Of a stretch of 27,295 nt of DNA, positions 17,403 through 25,095 are shown piece by piece. Within the stretch, counting starts at the first letter, position 1; every line of letters begins with the position of its first letter. Source of the stretch: a virus. Location of the stretch: positions 1 to 27,295 of the IMG/VR virus record IMGVR_UViG_3300047562_000437; one strand, written 5' to 3'. The position numbers and the translations under genes are program-made. The notes below the pieces were generated by a model, which was given only the letters and a program-made list of their open reading frames with translations, was not told the DNA's origin and did no database searches.

Positions 17403-17828
17403 TCACGAAATCGTGAGGTCTGTGACGCTAGTCCTGTAGCGCACGAGATATTCAAGGCTGACAACGCCGGCCGGCTGATCGGCTTCGATCATTTCAAAGT
17501 TGACGGCAACAGGCTGAACGTCCATGGCGTAGCCGCCAAGGGTCAGGTCGGCCATGATTTTGCCGTGAGCGCTTTGCACGATCGGATCAGCCAGCTGATC
17601 GGGCACATTGCCGCGCACGATGATCGCCACCCGAACCGTGAGGCTCCAGTCCAGCGTTGGTAGCGCGGTGTTCTGCTGCGCCGTGTCATTGACCGGCTCG
17701 ATGACGATGGCCGGGCTTTCGCCACGGGTGAAGGGCTCCACCCTGCTGCGGTAGATCCTGGTGCCCACCTGAGCGGTGCCAGTCAGCGCAGTGCGCAGTG
17801 CCGCCAGGATTTGCTCGCGCTTCGTCAT
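17403..17828 (-). CDS. Tail terminator / tail completion protein (gpU-like position)
   Basis: The product is 141 residues from ATG 17826-17828, which makes a TGATG overlap with the preceding stop. A GTG three codons upstream (17835-17837) is possible but less likely. The N terminus is a helix (TKREQILAALRTALTG), then RIYRSRVEPFTRGESPAIVI, a strand-turn pattern common in tail terminators, and an alternating sheet ending VSLEYLVRYRTSVTDLTIS. Tail terminators form a hexamer on the finished tube and contact the head. Position directly before the tube gene agrees. The family assignment comes from position and general strand layout rather than from a catalytic motif. Confidence 0.68.
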   Translation of the reverse strand: MTKREQILAALRTALTGTAQVGTRIYRSRVEPFTRGESPAIVIEPVNDTAQQNTALPTLDWSLTVRVAIIVRGNVPDQLADPIVQSAHGKIMADLTLGGYAMDVQPVAVNFEMIEADQPAGVVSLEYLVRYRTSVTDLTIS

Positions 17829-18148
17829 CAGTGGCACATCACGCTGATGTTGACGGTAACGCTCCCACTGACGCTGGTCACTGTCGAACGCACGTACAGC
17901 ACAGCGCGGCCTTCATAGAAGTGCCCATCAGTGCCGCTCTGACTGTGCGACTTTTCTGTGTCGATGGCGAACCAATGGATGCCATCGAGCGATCCCTCAT
18001 CTCGGATCGTCACGTTGCCAGTGACGCGATGCACGAAAGTGAGATGCGAGCCATGCACCATCACGGCTTCGGTTGAGCCCAGATCTGTGAGCTCAGCGAA
18101 GTGGTAGACGTTCCGGTTCAGCTCGCCGGAGGATCCGTAGACGGTCAT
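17828..18148 (-). CDS. Hypothetical beta-rich protein in the connector module
   Basis: The product is 106 residues. It reads as alternating short strands, including TEAVMVHGSHLTFVHRV, GSLDGIHWFAIDTE and a C-terminal YVRSTVTSVSGSVTVNISVM. The phrase SLDGIHWF and the final TVNISVM resemble small beta-sandwich decoration or binding domains. It occupies the place of lambda gpZ but is much shorter and does not look like it. Its start is an ATGA overlap with the stop of the connector gene upstream, and its own stop overlaps the tail terminator start. A head or neck decoration role is only a guess from fold impression and position. Confidence 0.5.
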   Translation of the reverse strand: MTVYGSSGELNRNVYHFAELTDLGSTEAVMVHGSHLTFVHRVTGNVTIRDEGSLDGIHWFAIDTEKSHSQSGTDGHFYEGRAVLYVRSTVTSVSGSVTVNISVMCH

Positions 18149-18423
18149 GTTTTTTGCAGGCCTAGTTCGACCAGTGCGCCATCGTCTATCAGTCTGGCCT
18201 CGCGCACTGTGTAAGCCACGCCAGCGACAGTGATCGCGTCTCCGTAAACCAGGCTGCCAAAGTCAGAGGCCTTGGCCGTGAGTGTGTAGTCAGTGCTGAG
18301 CACCTGATCGCCAACCAAAACCTGCGAGGGCATGTCCAGGATGCCCAAAGCAGAAACGGCGCCAGCCGTGCAGCTGACGCCGAAGTCGTTGAAGAATGCG
18401 CCGAGATCTTCAGTCAGCGGCAT
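18145..18423 (-). CDS. Head-tail joining protein (lambda gpFII-like)
   Basis: The product is 92 residues. It has the gpFII-type layout: a helical start (TEDLGAFFNDFGVSCTAG), an LGILDMPSQ linker, then a beta barrel with YGDAITVAGVAYTVREARLI and a closing DDGALVELGLQ. These proteins form a ring between the head connector and the tail terminator. The ATG at 18421-18423 lies inside the end of the preceding small gene, a 14-base overlap, and its stop forms an ATGA junction with the next gene. A run of six A occurs at its last codons (minus strand) but not in a frameshift-competent phase. Confidence 0.75.
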   Translation of the reverse strand: MPLTEDLGAFFNDFGVSCTAGAVSALGILDMPSQVLVGDQVLSTDYTLTAKASDFGSLVYGDAITVAGVAYTVREARLIDDGALVELGLQKT

Positions 18424-18586
18424 TGGCTTTTGCCTTTTTGACTGGTGTTTTCACTTCAGCGGGCGCCTCAACAGCGCGACCCATGCGGATCAACTGCTGT
18501 GCCACCTGCGTGTCCAGTTCGTAGGTCCCGCCTTCTTGAAGGTGGCCGCCAGCGGCGCAACAACTGCGCTTGACAAGGACTTTCAT
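18410..18586 (-). CDS. Small protein after the capsid gene
   Basis: The product is 58 residues, starting at ATG 18584-18586, the first gene after the capsid terminator. It reads MKVLVKRSCCAAGGHLQEGG, then TYELDTQVAQQLIRMGRAVE, and ends in a lysine/alanine-rich tail. The pattern of a strand, a glycine turn, then YEL and ALI-MGRA is common in tiny conserved proteins between capsid and connector genes in siphophages. The function is not known to me; the lambda equivalent position is gpFI or a decoration protein. A cysteine pair lies at residues 9-10. No Shine-Dalgarno is visible. Its end overlaps the next gene by 14 bases. Confidence 0.72.
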   Translation of the reverse strand: MKVLVKRSCCAAGGHLQEGGTYELDTQVAQQLIRMGRAVEAPAEVKTPVKKAKANAAD

Positions 18587-18592
18587 CAGATC

Positions 18593-18616
18593 AAAAAAGG
18601 GCCGGTTGCCCGGCCC
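18593..18616 (-). terminator. Intrinsic terminator after the capsid gene
   Basis: On the minus strand a perfect 7-bp stem GGGCCGG/CCGGCCC closes a GCAA tetraloop and is followed by six T, ending at 18593. It begins 9 bases after the capsid stop codon (18626-18628). The stable GNRA-type loop and uninterrupted T run make a strong terminator. All tail genes lie downstream in the same direction, so some read-through, antitermination or another promoter is needed. Confidence 0.88.
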
Positions 18617-18625
18617 CCTCTCCTA

Positions 18626-20512
18626 TCAGGTGGTGATGTCGAGGATTGCAGCGAAGCTCTCGGGGTGACGAACGGCCACGTCATAGGTGACGATGCCGCG
18701 CACGCTGGTCAGAGCCTTGCTGAAGTCGTCGCTGTCTTCGCCCACGGTGATTTCGAGGCCATTGCCCCAGAAGCCGACCATGGCCTGGCTGAAGTCGCCC
18801 ATCAGCATTGCGGAGCAAACGCCGCTGCTGGTGCCCTTCGTCAGGTTGCTGGGAACCTGATTGGTGACATACAGCGGGTAGCCGTTGGCCGAAGTGGGGG
18901 TAGCGCCGCGGCCGATTGCATCGAGCTGATTGTTCATCAGGAATGGGCCGTCGCCGGTGGTGGAGCCACCAGCGCGGAGCTTCTTGAGCTCAGCCAGCAC
19001 CTTCGCGTTGGTCACGTAGGCGATGCTGTCACGGTTCAGGGCGCCGTTGTCGATCAGCACCTGCTCTTCCAGATTGACCAGAGCCTCAACAGTGATGGGG
19101 CCGCCGTTGGTGCCCAGGGCCACCGAGCCGATGCCGGTGGTCTGCATGATGCCCTCAGGCTGGCCGGAGGAACCGGAGCCGTTGAGGATGCCCAGGTCGA
19201 TGCCCAGGTTGATGCCGTCGGTGATGTCCCGACGGACCAGCTGCTCGATGCCAGGGGTGCCCTGCAGCAGGGTCTGGCGGCTGTACTTAGACAGGGCTGC
19301 CAGGTTCTTCGGCGAGAGGGTCACCTGATCGAAAGTGGATTCCGATTGGGTGATCGCGGTGGTCTCAGTGCCCAGGTAGTAGGTGCTGGCCACAGAAGCG
19401 CGACGGGGGATCGCGACGTTGCCCACCAGGCCGGTCATGGTGCGAACACCAAGGCCGAGCATGATCGAGTTGTTGCGCAGGGCCTCGATGAACTCATCGG
19501 CCATCAGGTCGGTTTGGACCAGATTGCCGCCTGTGGTTGCGCCAGAGGTGACGTAGGTGGCGCGAAGTGCAGAGAAGGGAACGAAGAAAGAATTGCGGGC
19601 GGTCTTATTCAGGCCGGAGCGCTCAACCTCTTGGCTCATCTCGCGCACTAGGCCGGCATCGCGGGAAGACCAGTCGCCAGTCAGTGCGGCACGGATGCCG
19701 GCGGTGATGCTGTATTTGGCAGCATCACGCTGATCCATTTCGATCTGCTTGACGGGCTCAACAGGCTTGGCGTCAAGCTTGTCGAGTACAGCGGCGCGGG
19801 CTTCGTCAATGCTGCGGCCAGACTCGATCAGCTGACGGCCAAGGTCGCCCATGCCGTGCTTTTCGGTCAGTGCAGTGATGCCAGCGATTCGGGTGCGCTC
19901 AGCCTTAGCAGCCTCGGCAGCCGCTTCAGCCCGCACCACTGAGATGTCAGGGGTGTTGTCCATTTCAACCACAGGTTGAGGTATAGGGGTTTGTGGTGCG
20001 GCAGGGGCCGCGGGTTGAGCGTCAAGAGCACGCCCGACGCCGACCGTTGGGTCTGCAGGTATGCTAACCACGCTCACTTCGTGAACTCCCCACGAAGTGG
20101 CAACGAACTCTCCATCAGCGCGTTGATCCATCTCTCGGATCTGGTATCCGAAGGACACGTTGCGCAGAACTCCATCTTTCACATCCGCCAGGATCTCCTG
20201 AGCGAAGGCGTTGCGGCTGAACCGGACGTTCACGTAGCCGCGCTTTTTCTGTTCATCAATCCAGCCACGCTCAACCACGCCGATCACGCGATCAGGGTCG
20301 TGATTGAACAGGAGTGGGGCGCCATTGTTGAGGCGAGTTAGATCAGCGGCGCCACGTTCGTGGCTCAGGATCTCTTCGCCAAAATACCGGGCGACAGGGT
20401 ATTCAGAGCTGAAAGGGAATTCGATCGTGCGCTCATCATCGGCCACCTGAAAATCGGTGACCTCTGCCCTCTTGAGGATCTGACCTTCTAGGTCTCGCGA
20501 GATGTCATCCAT
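18626..20512 (-). CDS. Fused prohead protease and HK97-type major capsid protein
   Basis: This is one polypeptide of 628 residues from ATG 20510-20512; a TTG at 20534-20536, two bases after the portal stop, would add eight. Residues about 12-155 are a U35-type prohead protease: the pattern LLFNHDPDRVIGVV has the likely catalytic histidine (H71) and LRNVSFGYQI the serine (S120). A Pro/Ala linker and an alanine-rich helical delta domain (about 185-255) act like a scaffold. From about 290 on comes an HK97-fold capsid with GGNLVQTDLMADEFIEALRN, LGVRTMTGLVGNVAIPR and the ending IVTYDVAVRHPESFAAI. Proteolysis must free the capsid from the rest. Most relatives encode these as two genes. A terminator follows directly. 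Confidence 0.92.
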   Translation of the reverse strand: MDDISRDLEGQILKRAEVTDFQVADDERTIEFPFSSEYPVARYFGEEILSHERGAADLTRLNNGAPLLFNHDPDRVIGVVERGWIDEQKKRGYVNVRFSRNAFAQEILADVKDGVLRNVSFGYQIREMDQRADGEFVATSWGVHEVSVVSIPADPTVGVGRALDAQPAAPAAPQTPIPQPVVEMDNTPDISVVRAEAAAEAAKAERTRIAGITALTEKHGMGDLGRQLIESGRSIDEARAAVLDKLDAKPVEPVKQIEMDQRDAAKYSITAGIRAALTGDWSSRDAGLVREMSQEVERSGLNKTARNSFFVPFSALRATYVTSGATTGGNLVQTDLMADEFIEALRNNSIMLGLGVRTMTGLVGNVAIPRRASVASTYYLGTETTAITQSESTFDQVTLSPKNLAALSKYSRQTLLQGTPGIEQLVRRDITDGINLGIDLGILNGSGSSGQPEGIMQTTGIGSVALGTNGGPITVEALVNLEEQVLIDNGALNRDSIAYVTNAKVLAELKKLRAGGSTTGDGPFLMNNQLDAIGRGATPTSANGYPLYVTNQVPSNLTKGTSSGVCSAMLMGDFSQAMVGFWGNGLEITVGEDSDDFSKALTSVRGIVTYDVAVRHPESFAAILDITT

Positions 20513-20538
20513 GGCTAGCGCCGCACGGTTCTTCAACT

Positions 20539-22095
20539 TTATTCGACCTCGTTCGCATCATCCTCTTCTTCGTCGCCATCATCCTCCTCATCAGGGTCTG
20601 GTTGCTCAGGGGCTGCAGGCGCAGCAGGCGCAGCCTCTTCAGCTGGTTCCGCTTCAGCGATTCCCGTCGTTGTGTCGAAGGTGAGCTCCATCTCCTCCAT
20701 CAACTCCAGCTCAGCCTTACGGGCACGCAGCAGATCCTGGAGATCGCCGCCACCTTCGGCAACCACATCCGCCAGCGTCTTGAAGCCGTTGCGCACCGCG
20801 GCCGCATAGGCATCGACCTCCTTCGCCGGATCCACCCAGCTCCAGCCGCGCGGCATCCACCGCACACTCAGGTAACGCTCAGGATTCGACTCATAGTTCG
20901 GCAGGGGCAGCACACCGCTGAGCACTGCCATCTCCAGCCAGGCCGCATAGACGGGCTGGTGGAAGTTCTCGATCATGTAGTTCTGCAGCGCCCGCCAGTT
21001 GTCGCGATCCTCCAGCAGGCTGAGCCGGCTGCTGCTGTAGTTGGTTTGGCTGAAGTCGCGCGAGATGGTCTCATAGCTGCAGCCCAGGCCGCTGGCCATT
21101 GCTCGCAGCATGGCCCGCAGGAACGGCTCGAACTGCCCATCAGGTGCATCGAGCTGCGGCACTGACACGCTTTCACCTGGGGCCAGGTATTTGAAAACGC
21201 CAGGCTCGAAGTTGCTGACGCGATCGCCGTCGTAGATCTCATCACCCTGCAGCTCGCCCTCAGGGCTGGTGATGAAGCCCATCAGGGCGCTGCTTGCGCG
21301 GGCCCGGACAACTTCGGCCTCCTCATAGCCGCTCAAATGGTGCATCCGCTTGATTGCCGATGCGAACCAGGGAACACCTCGTGTCTGGCCGGGGCGCTCC
21401 TGCTGGTAGAGGTGAATGATCTCGTTGGCCGGGATCAGCTGGTGGCGATCGGCCACAGGCCGGGCGAACGGGGTGTCGCCTGGGTGGCTGGTCAAGAAGG
21501 CATATTGCACCGGCCGACCCCAGGGGTCAAGCTCGATGCCCATGCGCCATTCGTTGCCCGGCAACGTGCTAACGCCGGTGTATTCGTCATCGAGCAGATC
21601 GGCCTCGATCACATCCAAGGCAAAGGGGATGTTGCCGCCGCCGAATGGTCGCCGCACGATGCGGATGAACACCTCACCCGATTCGCACATTGCGGCAACG
21701 GCCAGGCGCTCGATGTCGTTGAAGCACAGCCGGCCCGCAGTGTTGCAGGTCTCCTTACGGCCCCACATTCTCCAGGCTTTTTCAATCGCATCGTTCACCG
21801 TGTGATCGAGCCGGCCAGCGCCGCGCTGCATCGGCACCTGCACCTGCAGGCGGACGCCGGTGCCAATCACGTTGTTCTTGACGGCCCTAACTGCCTGCCG
21901 CGCATAGTCGTTATCACGTACCAGCTGGCGGCTGCGATTGCGCAGGCGCTTCAGGCTGCCGTTGATTTCAGCATCGGCGCTAGTCCCGTTGGCGATCCAG
22001 TCGCTGGTGAGCCTGCTGACGCGGGCGCCTTCGTACATCCGGCGCCGGGGCCGGCGGAAGCCAAGGGCTTTCAGCAGCTGTGTACGGAGGCCCAT
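20539..22095 (-). CDS. Portal protein, lambda gpB family
   Basis: The product is 518 residues. Portal dodecamers sit at one capsid vertex and form the DNA channel and motor dock. The N terminus is basic (LLKALGFRRPRRRMYEGARV). Then follow SLKRLRNRSRQLVRDNDYAR and QAVRAVKNNVIGTGVRLQVQ, the well-known lambda-type portal opening. The middle has HLYQQERPGQTRGVPWFASA and SRDFSQTNYSSSRLSLLEDR, both hallmark segments. The C terminus is very acidic, ending in runs of D and E (PDPDEEDDGDEEEDDANE). Length is typical. Its ATG overlaps the preceding stop as TGATG, tying it to the gpW-like connector gene. Confidence 0.93.
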   Translation of the reverse strand: MGLRTQLLKALGFRRPRRRMYEGARVSRLTSDWIANGTSADAEINGSLKRLRNRSRQLVRDNDYARQAVRAVKNNVIGTGVRLQVQVPMQRGAGRLDHTVNDAIEKAWRMWGRKETCNTAGRLCFNDIERLAVAAMCESGEVFIRIVRRPFGGGNIPFALDVIEADLLDDEYTGVSTLPGNEWRMGIELDPWGRPVQYAFLTSHPGDTPFARPVADRHQLIPANEIIHLYQQERPGQTRGVPWFASAIKRMHHLSGYEEAEVVRARASSALMGFITSPEGELQGDEIYDGDRVSNFEPGVFKYLAPGESVSVPQLDAPDGQFEPFLRAMLRAMASGLGCSYETISRDFSQTNYSSSRLSLLEDRDNWRALQNYMIENFHQPVYAAWLEMAVLSGVLPLPNYESNPERYLSVRWMPRGWSWVDPAKEVDAYAAAVRNGFKTLADVVAEGGGDLQDLLRARKAELELMEEMELTFDTTTGIAEAEPAEEAAPAAPAAPEQPDPDEEDDGDEEEDDANEVE

Positions 22096-22664
22096 CAGAA
22101 GCGGACGAAGAGGTTATGGGGATTGCCCAGGCCGTTGGCCTGCAGCTGCGCAGCCTGCTCGCGCTTGACCTGCGCTTTCAACTGGCTTTCTAGGGCCAAC
22201 AGATCCTTCAGCTCGTATTTCGTCAGGCTTCGGCCAGCGATGCTGTATTGCTTGACTGCGCCACCGCTGATCAGCGTGCGGATCGCAGTCTGAACGGCTT
22301 CGAGATCTTGCTCTAGCCGTGTACGGCCATCAAAGGCCCCAGGGGTGCCGCTGTACTCAAGGGCCGCCAACACCTCAAGCTGGCCAGCGCCGAGGGTCAG
22401 TTTTTCGCTGCCCTGCTGAGCAACCGACTGCCAGTACCAAGTGCCAGCATCGAAGCCAACGCTGGTGGCGGCTGAGATGGTGAACTCCCAGCCCAGGCCG
22501 TAGGCCACGCCTGTGACTGTTGCGCCTTCGCTTGCTGTGTTGGTGCGCAGGTAGTAGGTCAGCGACCAGCTGCTGCTGTCGATCGAATTGCCGAGATTGT
22601 CGCGGCCAGCATCATCCCGCCACTTCACCGTGTCGCCAGCTCGGATCTGGGCAGGAATCGTCAC
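22095..22664 (-). CDS. gpW-like head-tail connector with an extra N-terminal beta domain
   Basis: The product is 189 residues from a GTG at 22662-22664; an in-frame stop upstream leaves no ATG start. The slot between large terminase and portal is that of lambda gpW, a 68-residue protein. Residues about 118-165 fit it: RLEQDLEAVQTAIRTLISGG, then VKQYSIAGRSLTKYELKDLL, which is a helix, hairpin, helix plan. The first ~100 residues are a separate beta-rich unit (TYYLRTNTASEGATVTGVA, GTWYWQSVAQQ). The end ANGLGNPHNLFVRF is basic and aromatic. I infer a connector closing the portal; the front domain is of unknown job. Confidence 0.68.
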   Translation of the reverse strand: MTIPAQIRAGDTVKWRDDAGRDNLGNSIDSSSWSLTYYLRTNTASEGATVTGVAYGLGWEFTISAATSVGFDAGTWYWQSVAQQGSEKLTLGAGQLEVLAALEYSGTPGAFDGRTRLEQDLEAVQTAIRTLISGGAVKQYSIAGRSLTKYELKDLLALESQLKAQVKREQAAQLQANGLGNPHNLFVRF

Positions 22665-22692
22665 GGCCTCTGCATCTGGCTAGCACCCCAAG

Positions 22693-22705
22693 GGTAAGAC
22701 TTACC
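22693..22705 (-). other. Inverted repeat at the end of the large terminase gene
   Basis: GGTAAG and CTTACC are separated by a single base, overlapping the terminase TAA at 22701-22703. The GTAAG/CTTAC core is the same as in the two repeats at 27147-27165 and 27236-27252, but the spacing is 1 rather than 5 or 3. With such a short loop it is not a hairpin; it may be a protein site or chance. Confidence 0.35.
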
Positions 22706-24587
22706 AACCGCTCACGTAGTTAGCGCCTGATTGCGTTGATCTGCGCCGCTGTTGTTTGGGCTTATCGGTTGGTGATTCGCGTTGCTGTTGCGATGCGGTC
22801 TCTAATTGATCCCACATCGTGGCCCGGTTGTAGCGGCGCTTGACCAGCTCCAATGCAGCTAGCGCATAAACGCAAAGGTCAAGCGGCTCGTTGCGAGCGC
22901 CGCTGGGCTTCTCCCATGTGAGCACTTGAAAGCCCTTGACGGTCTTGGGCACAAGTCGCTCACAGGTCAGGCCCTGCAGAAACTCCTCAGTCACATCGTT
23001 GCCAAAGTGAATAGCGCCGGGGCCAGTGCTGTCTTTCTTCAGGCGGGCGTAGATCGTGCGCTTCAGCGTGTCGCCGCCAACCATGTAGAGGGTGAGGCCA
23101 CGTTTGATTAAGCGGCCGCGCCAGTTCACATCCACCTTGCTGCCTTTGCCCAGGGCCGGCGCCGCCTTGGTACTGCTGCCCTTGATAGCCACAACGCCCT
23201 CGGATGCCCTGGCCCTGCAGTATTCATAGGCCTCCTGGGTGAAGTGGCCGCCGGTATCAACGGCGCAGTGGCGCACGGTCAGGATGCCGCCGCCCTCACG
23301 GGGCCATTGCGTCTTGCGGATGCTGTCGATCTGCTGCCACACCTCGTCATACGCCGGGCTGCCTTCAACCTTCTGATGCCAGATGCGCCACATCTCCTCA
23401 CCGCGGCCAAAGCCCCAGACGGTGGTCTCTAGCCAGGTGTCCTGCACGTCCACCGCCATCAGCAGGAGGGTGACGCCCTCAGGGCAGGTGCCGCTGCTGT
23501 AACTATCAGCCTGCGCCCTTGCCATCAAGCCATCGGCATTGATAGCGGCCACGGCCTCGTCCTCCCAGGCTTCAGCGGCTCGCTTGTTTACCCAGCCCTT
23601 GAGCAACAGCGGGTCAGTCTTGGCCCGCAAGAACTCATCGCGGATCTGCCCCCAGCTGGTCCAGCCGGCCGGCGCGTACCAGGCCGGCAGGTGAAAGCCT
23701 GCGGTGATGCCATCGCCCTTTGCCGTTGCCTGCCACTGCGCACCAGTGAGCATCGATGTTTTGTGGTTTTCGCCAACCCGCTCACCACAGGCAGGGCATT
23801 GCGCGAACACCTCACCATCAGGTGTGTCCCATTTCATGTGCTCGCGCCAGCGCAGCACCTCAAGCGCACCACAGCAGGGCATGAGCATGGCAAGATGTCG
23901 CCGGTCACTGCGAGCCTCAAACTCGTGGGTGATGCGACACATGCCGCGGGTGCCTGGGGTGCTGGTGATCAGCACCTTGCCCATCGGGAAGGTGGAGGTT
24001 CGGGCTTCGGCGTTCTCAAGCGGGTCGCCCTTGTCGTCGGCCTCGAAGGGATAGCTGGACACCTCATCGGCCAGCAGGTAGGCCGCGGGCATTGACTGCA
24101 GGCCGCTTGCGCTGTTGGCTCCGGACAGCACGAACATGCCACCACGGAACTCTTTGAGAAACATCGTGTTGCCGCTGTCGCGGGCCCGGGCCGGTGCCAC
24201 CAGCTCGGCCAGCACGGGCGTTTCGCGCAGCAGGGGCTCCAGGCGCTGACGGTTGAGGCGCTTAGCCATGTCGAGCGTTGGCTGCACAAGCAGCGTCGGC
24301 GCCGGCCACAGATGAATGATCGCGCCGAGCCAGTTCAACAGGGCCTCGGTCTTGCCCAGCTGGCTGCCGAACATCAGCACCACACGCCGGTAGGGGCTGC
24401 TGGGACTCAGGCACTCCATCGGCTCGCGCAAGTACGGCGTGCGATCTGTGCGCCAGGGGCCAGGCTCGGCTGATCCTTTCGAGGACAGAACACGAAAGCG
24501 GTCGGCCCATTCGGCAACAGTCATCGGGTCCGGTGGTATCCATCCATCGCGATAGGCAGGTGCATAGATCGACTGGCCTTCAAGCAT
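22701..24587 (-). CDS. Large terminase subunit, GpA family
   Basis: This 628-residue protein is the packaging motor and nuclease. Residues about 20-45 carry PMTVAEWADRFRVLSSKGSA and EPGPWRTDRTPYLREPME, the GpA signature. The Walker A-like motif is GSQLGKTE (74-81), Walker B is AYLLADEV (169-176) and the coupling motif is LITSTPG (206-212). Cysteines at 238/239 and 264/267 (CPACG) form a probable zinc ribbon. The nuclease domain shows acidic residues in LLMAVDVQDTW (D380) and CAVDTGGHFT (D444). The start overlaps the small terminase by 8 bases. Family membership implies cutting at specific cos-like sites, though no cos site is identified here. Confidence 0.96.
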   Translation of the reverse strand: MLEGQSIYAPAYRDGWIPPDPMTVAEWADRFRVLSSKGSAEPGPWRTDRTPYLREPMECLSPSSPYRRVVLMFGSQLGKTEALLNWLGAIIHLWPAPTLLVQPTLDMAKRLNRQRLEPLLRETPVLAELVAPARARDSGNTMFLKEFRGGMFVLSGANSASGLQSMPAAYLLADEVSSYPFEADDKGDPLENAEARTSTFPMGKVLITSTPGTRGMCRITHEFEARSDRRHLAMLMPCCGALEVLRWREHMKWDTPDGEVFAQCPACGERVGENHKTSMLTGAQWQATAKGDGITAGFHLPAWYAPAGWTSWGQIRDEFLRAKTDPLLLKGWVNKRAAEAWEDEAVAAINADGLMARAQADSYSSGTCPEGVTLLLMAVDVQDTWLETTVWGFGRGEEMWRIWHQKVEGSPAYDEVWQQIDSIRKTQWPREGGGILTVRHCAVDTGGHFTQEAYEYCRARASEGVVAIKGSSTKAAPALGKGSKVDVNWRGRLIKRGLTLYMVGGDTLKRTIYARLKKDSTGPGAIHFGNDVTEEFLQGLTCERLVPKTVKGFQVLTWEKPSGARNEPLDLCVYALAALELVKRRYNRATMWDQLETASQQQRESPTDKPKQQRRRSTQSGANYVSGW

Positions 24588-25095
24588 CAGACGACTCCGA
24601 GATAGTGCGACAGATCACGCGGATCTCTTCAGTGAGGATCGTGTGGCATTGCCTGATGTCACTGGTGCCAGCCACCTGGGCAGCCAGGCGATCAGGCAGC
24701 GTCATCAGCGCATCACGAGCGCGGCGTGCTTCGTTGAAGGCCGCGGCCTTGATCTCAGCAGCAGATACCAGCTCGCCCTTGAGCTTCATCACCTCCAAGC
24801 GCTCGCGCTCGGCTTGGTAGACGACCTTGGCTCGCTGGGCTTCGGCCATGGTTGGGCCGGCCTTCATCAACTTCTCGGTTGCAATCTCCTTTGGCGTGTC
24901 TGTGGTGACGCGGCTCTGAGTGTTTGAAGCCCATTGCAGATCGGCGAGCGTAGGGTCGATGAACCACTTGCCGTCGATCTTCTGAACCGCAGGCTCAGTG
25001 AGCCGGCCGGCCTGGATCGCCTGCAGGACAGCGACGTGACTGGTGCCGCGCAGGCCCTTCGCTTTGCGATGCGCGGCGTAGGCCTGCAGATTCAT
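24580..25095 (-). CDS. Small terminase subunit, Nu1-like
   Basis: The product is 171 residues from ATG 25093-25095, which forms an ATGA overlap with the dioxygenase stop. A longer frame reaching 25197 exists but would overlap that gene by over 100 bases, so I prefer this start. Residues about 1-55 look like the Nu1-type winged helix that recognises packaging DNA: GLRGTSHVAVLQAIQAGRL and IDGKWFIDPTLADLQWASNT. A long helical region follows (AEAQRAKVVYQAERERLEVM), with KLKGELVSAAEIKAAAFNEA typical of Nu1 relatives, and a C-terminal helix that would bind the large subunit. It lies immediately before the large terminase, as usual. Confidence 0.82.
   Translation of the reverse strand: MNLQAYAAHRKAKGLRGTSHVAVLQAIQAGRLTEPAVQKIDGKWFIDPTLADLQWASNTQSRVTTDTPKEIATEKLMKAGPTMAEAQRAKVVYQAERERLEVMKLKGELVSAAEIKAAAFNEARRARDALMTLPDRLAAQVAGTSDIRQCHTILTEEIRVICRTISESSDA

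Noticed and set aside
18149-18154. Second A-run at the end of the head-tail joining gene, considered as a frameshift site
   Set aside because: The phase is CAA AAA ACA, not X XXY YYZ, so tandem slippage would not re-pair; no matching -1 frame domain follows.
18332-19651. Long plus-strand open frame of 439 codons opposite the capsid gene
   Set aside because: It is antisense to a clear HK97 capsid gene, is rich in H, Q, G and A as expected from reverse-reading a GC-rich gene, has no motif and no ribosome site.
21337-22293. Plus-strand open frame of 318 codons opposite the portal gene
   Set aside because: It is the mirror of a well-supported portal gene; composition is shadow-like and it runs across a gene boundary.
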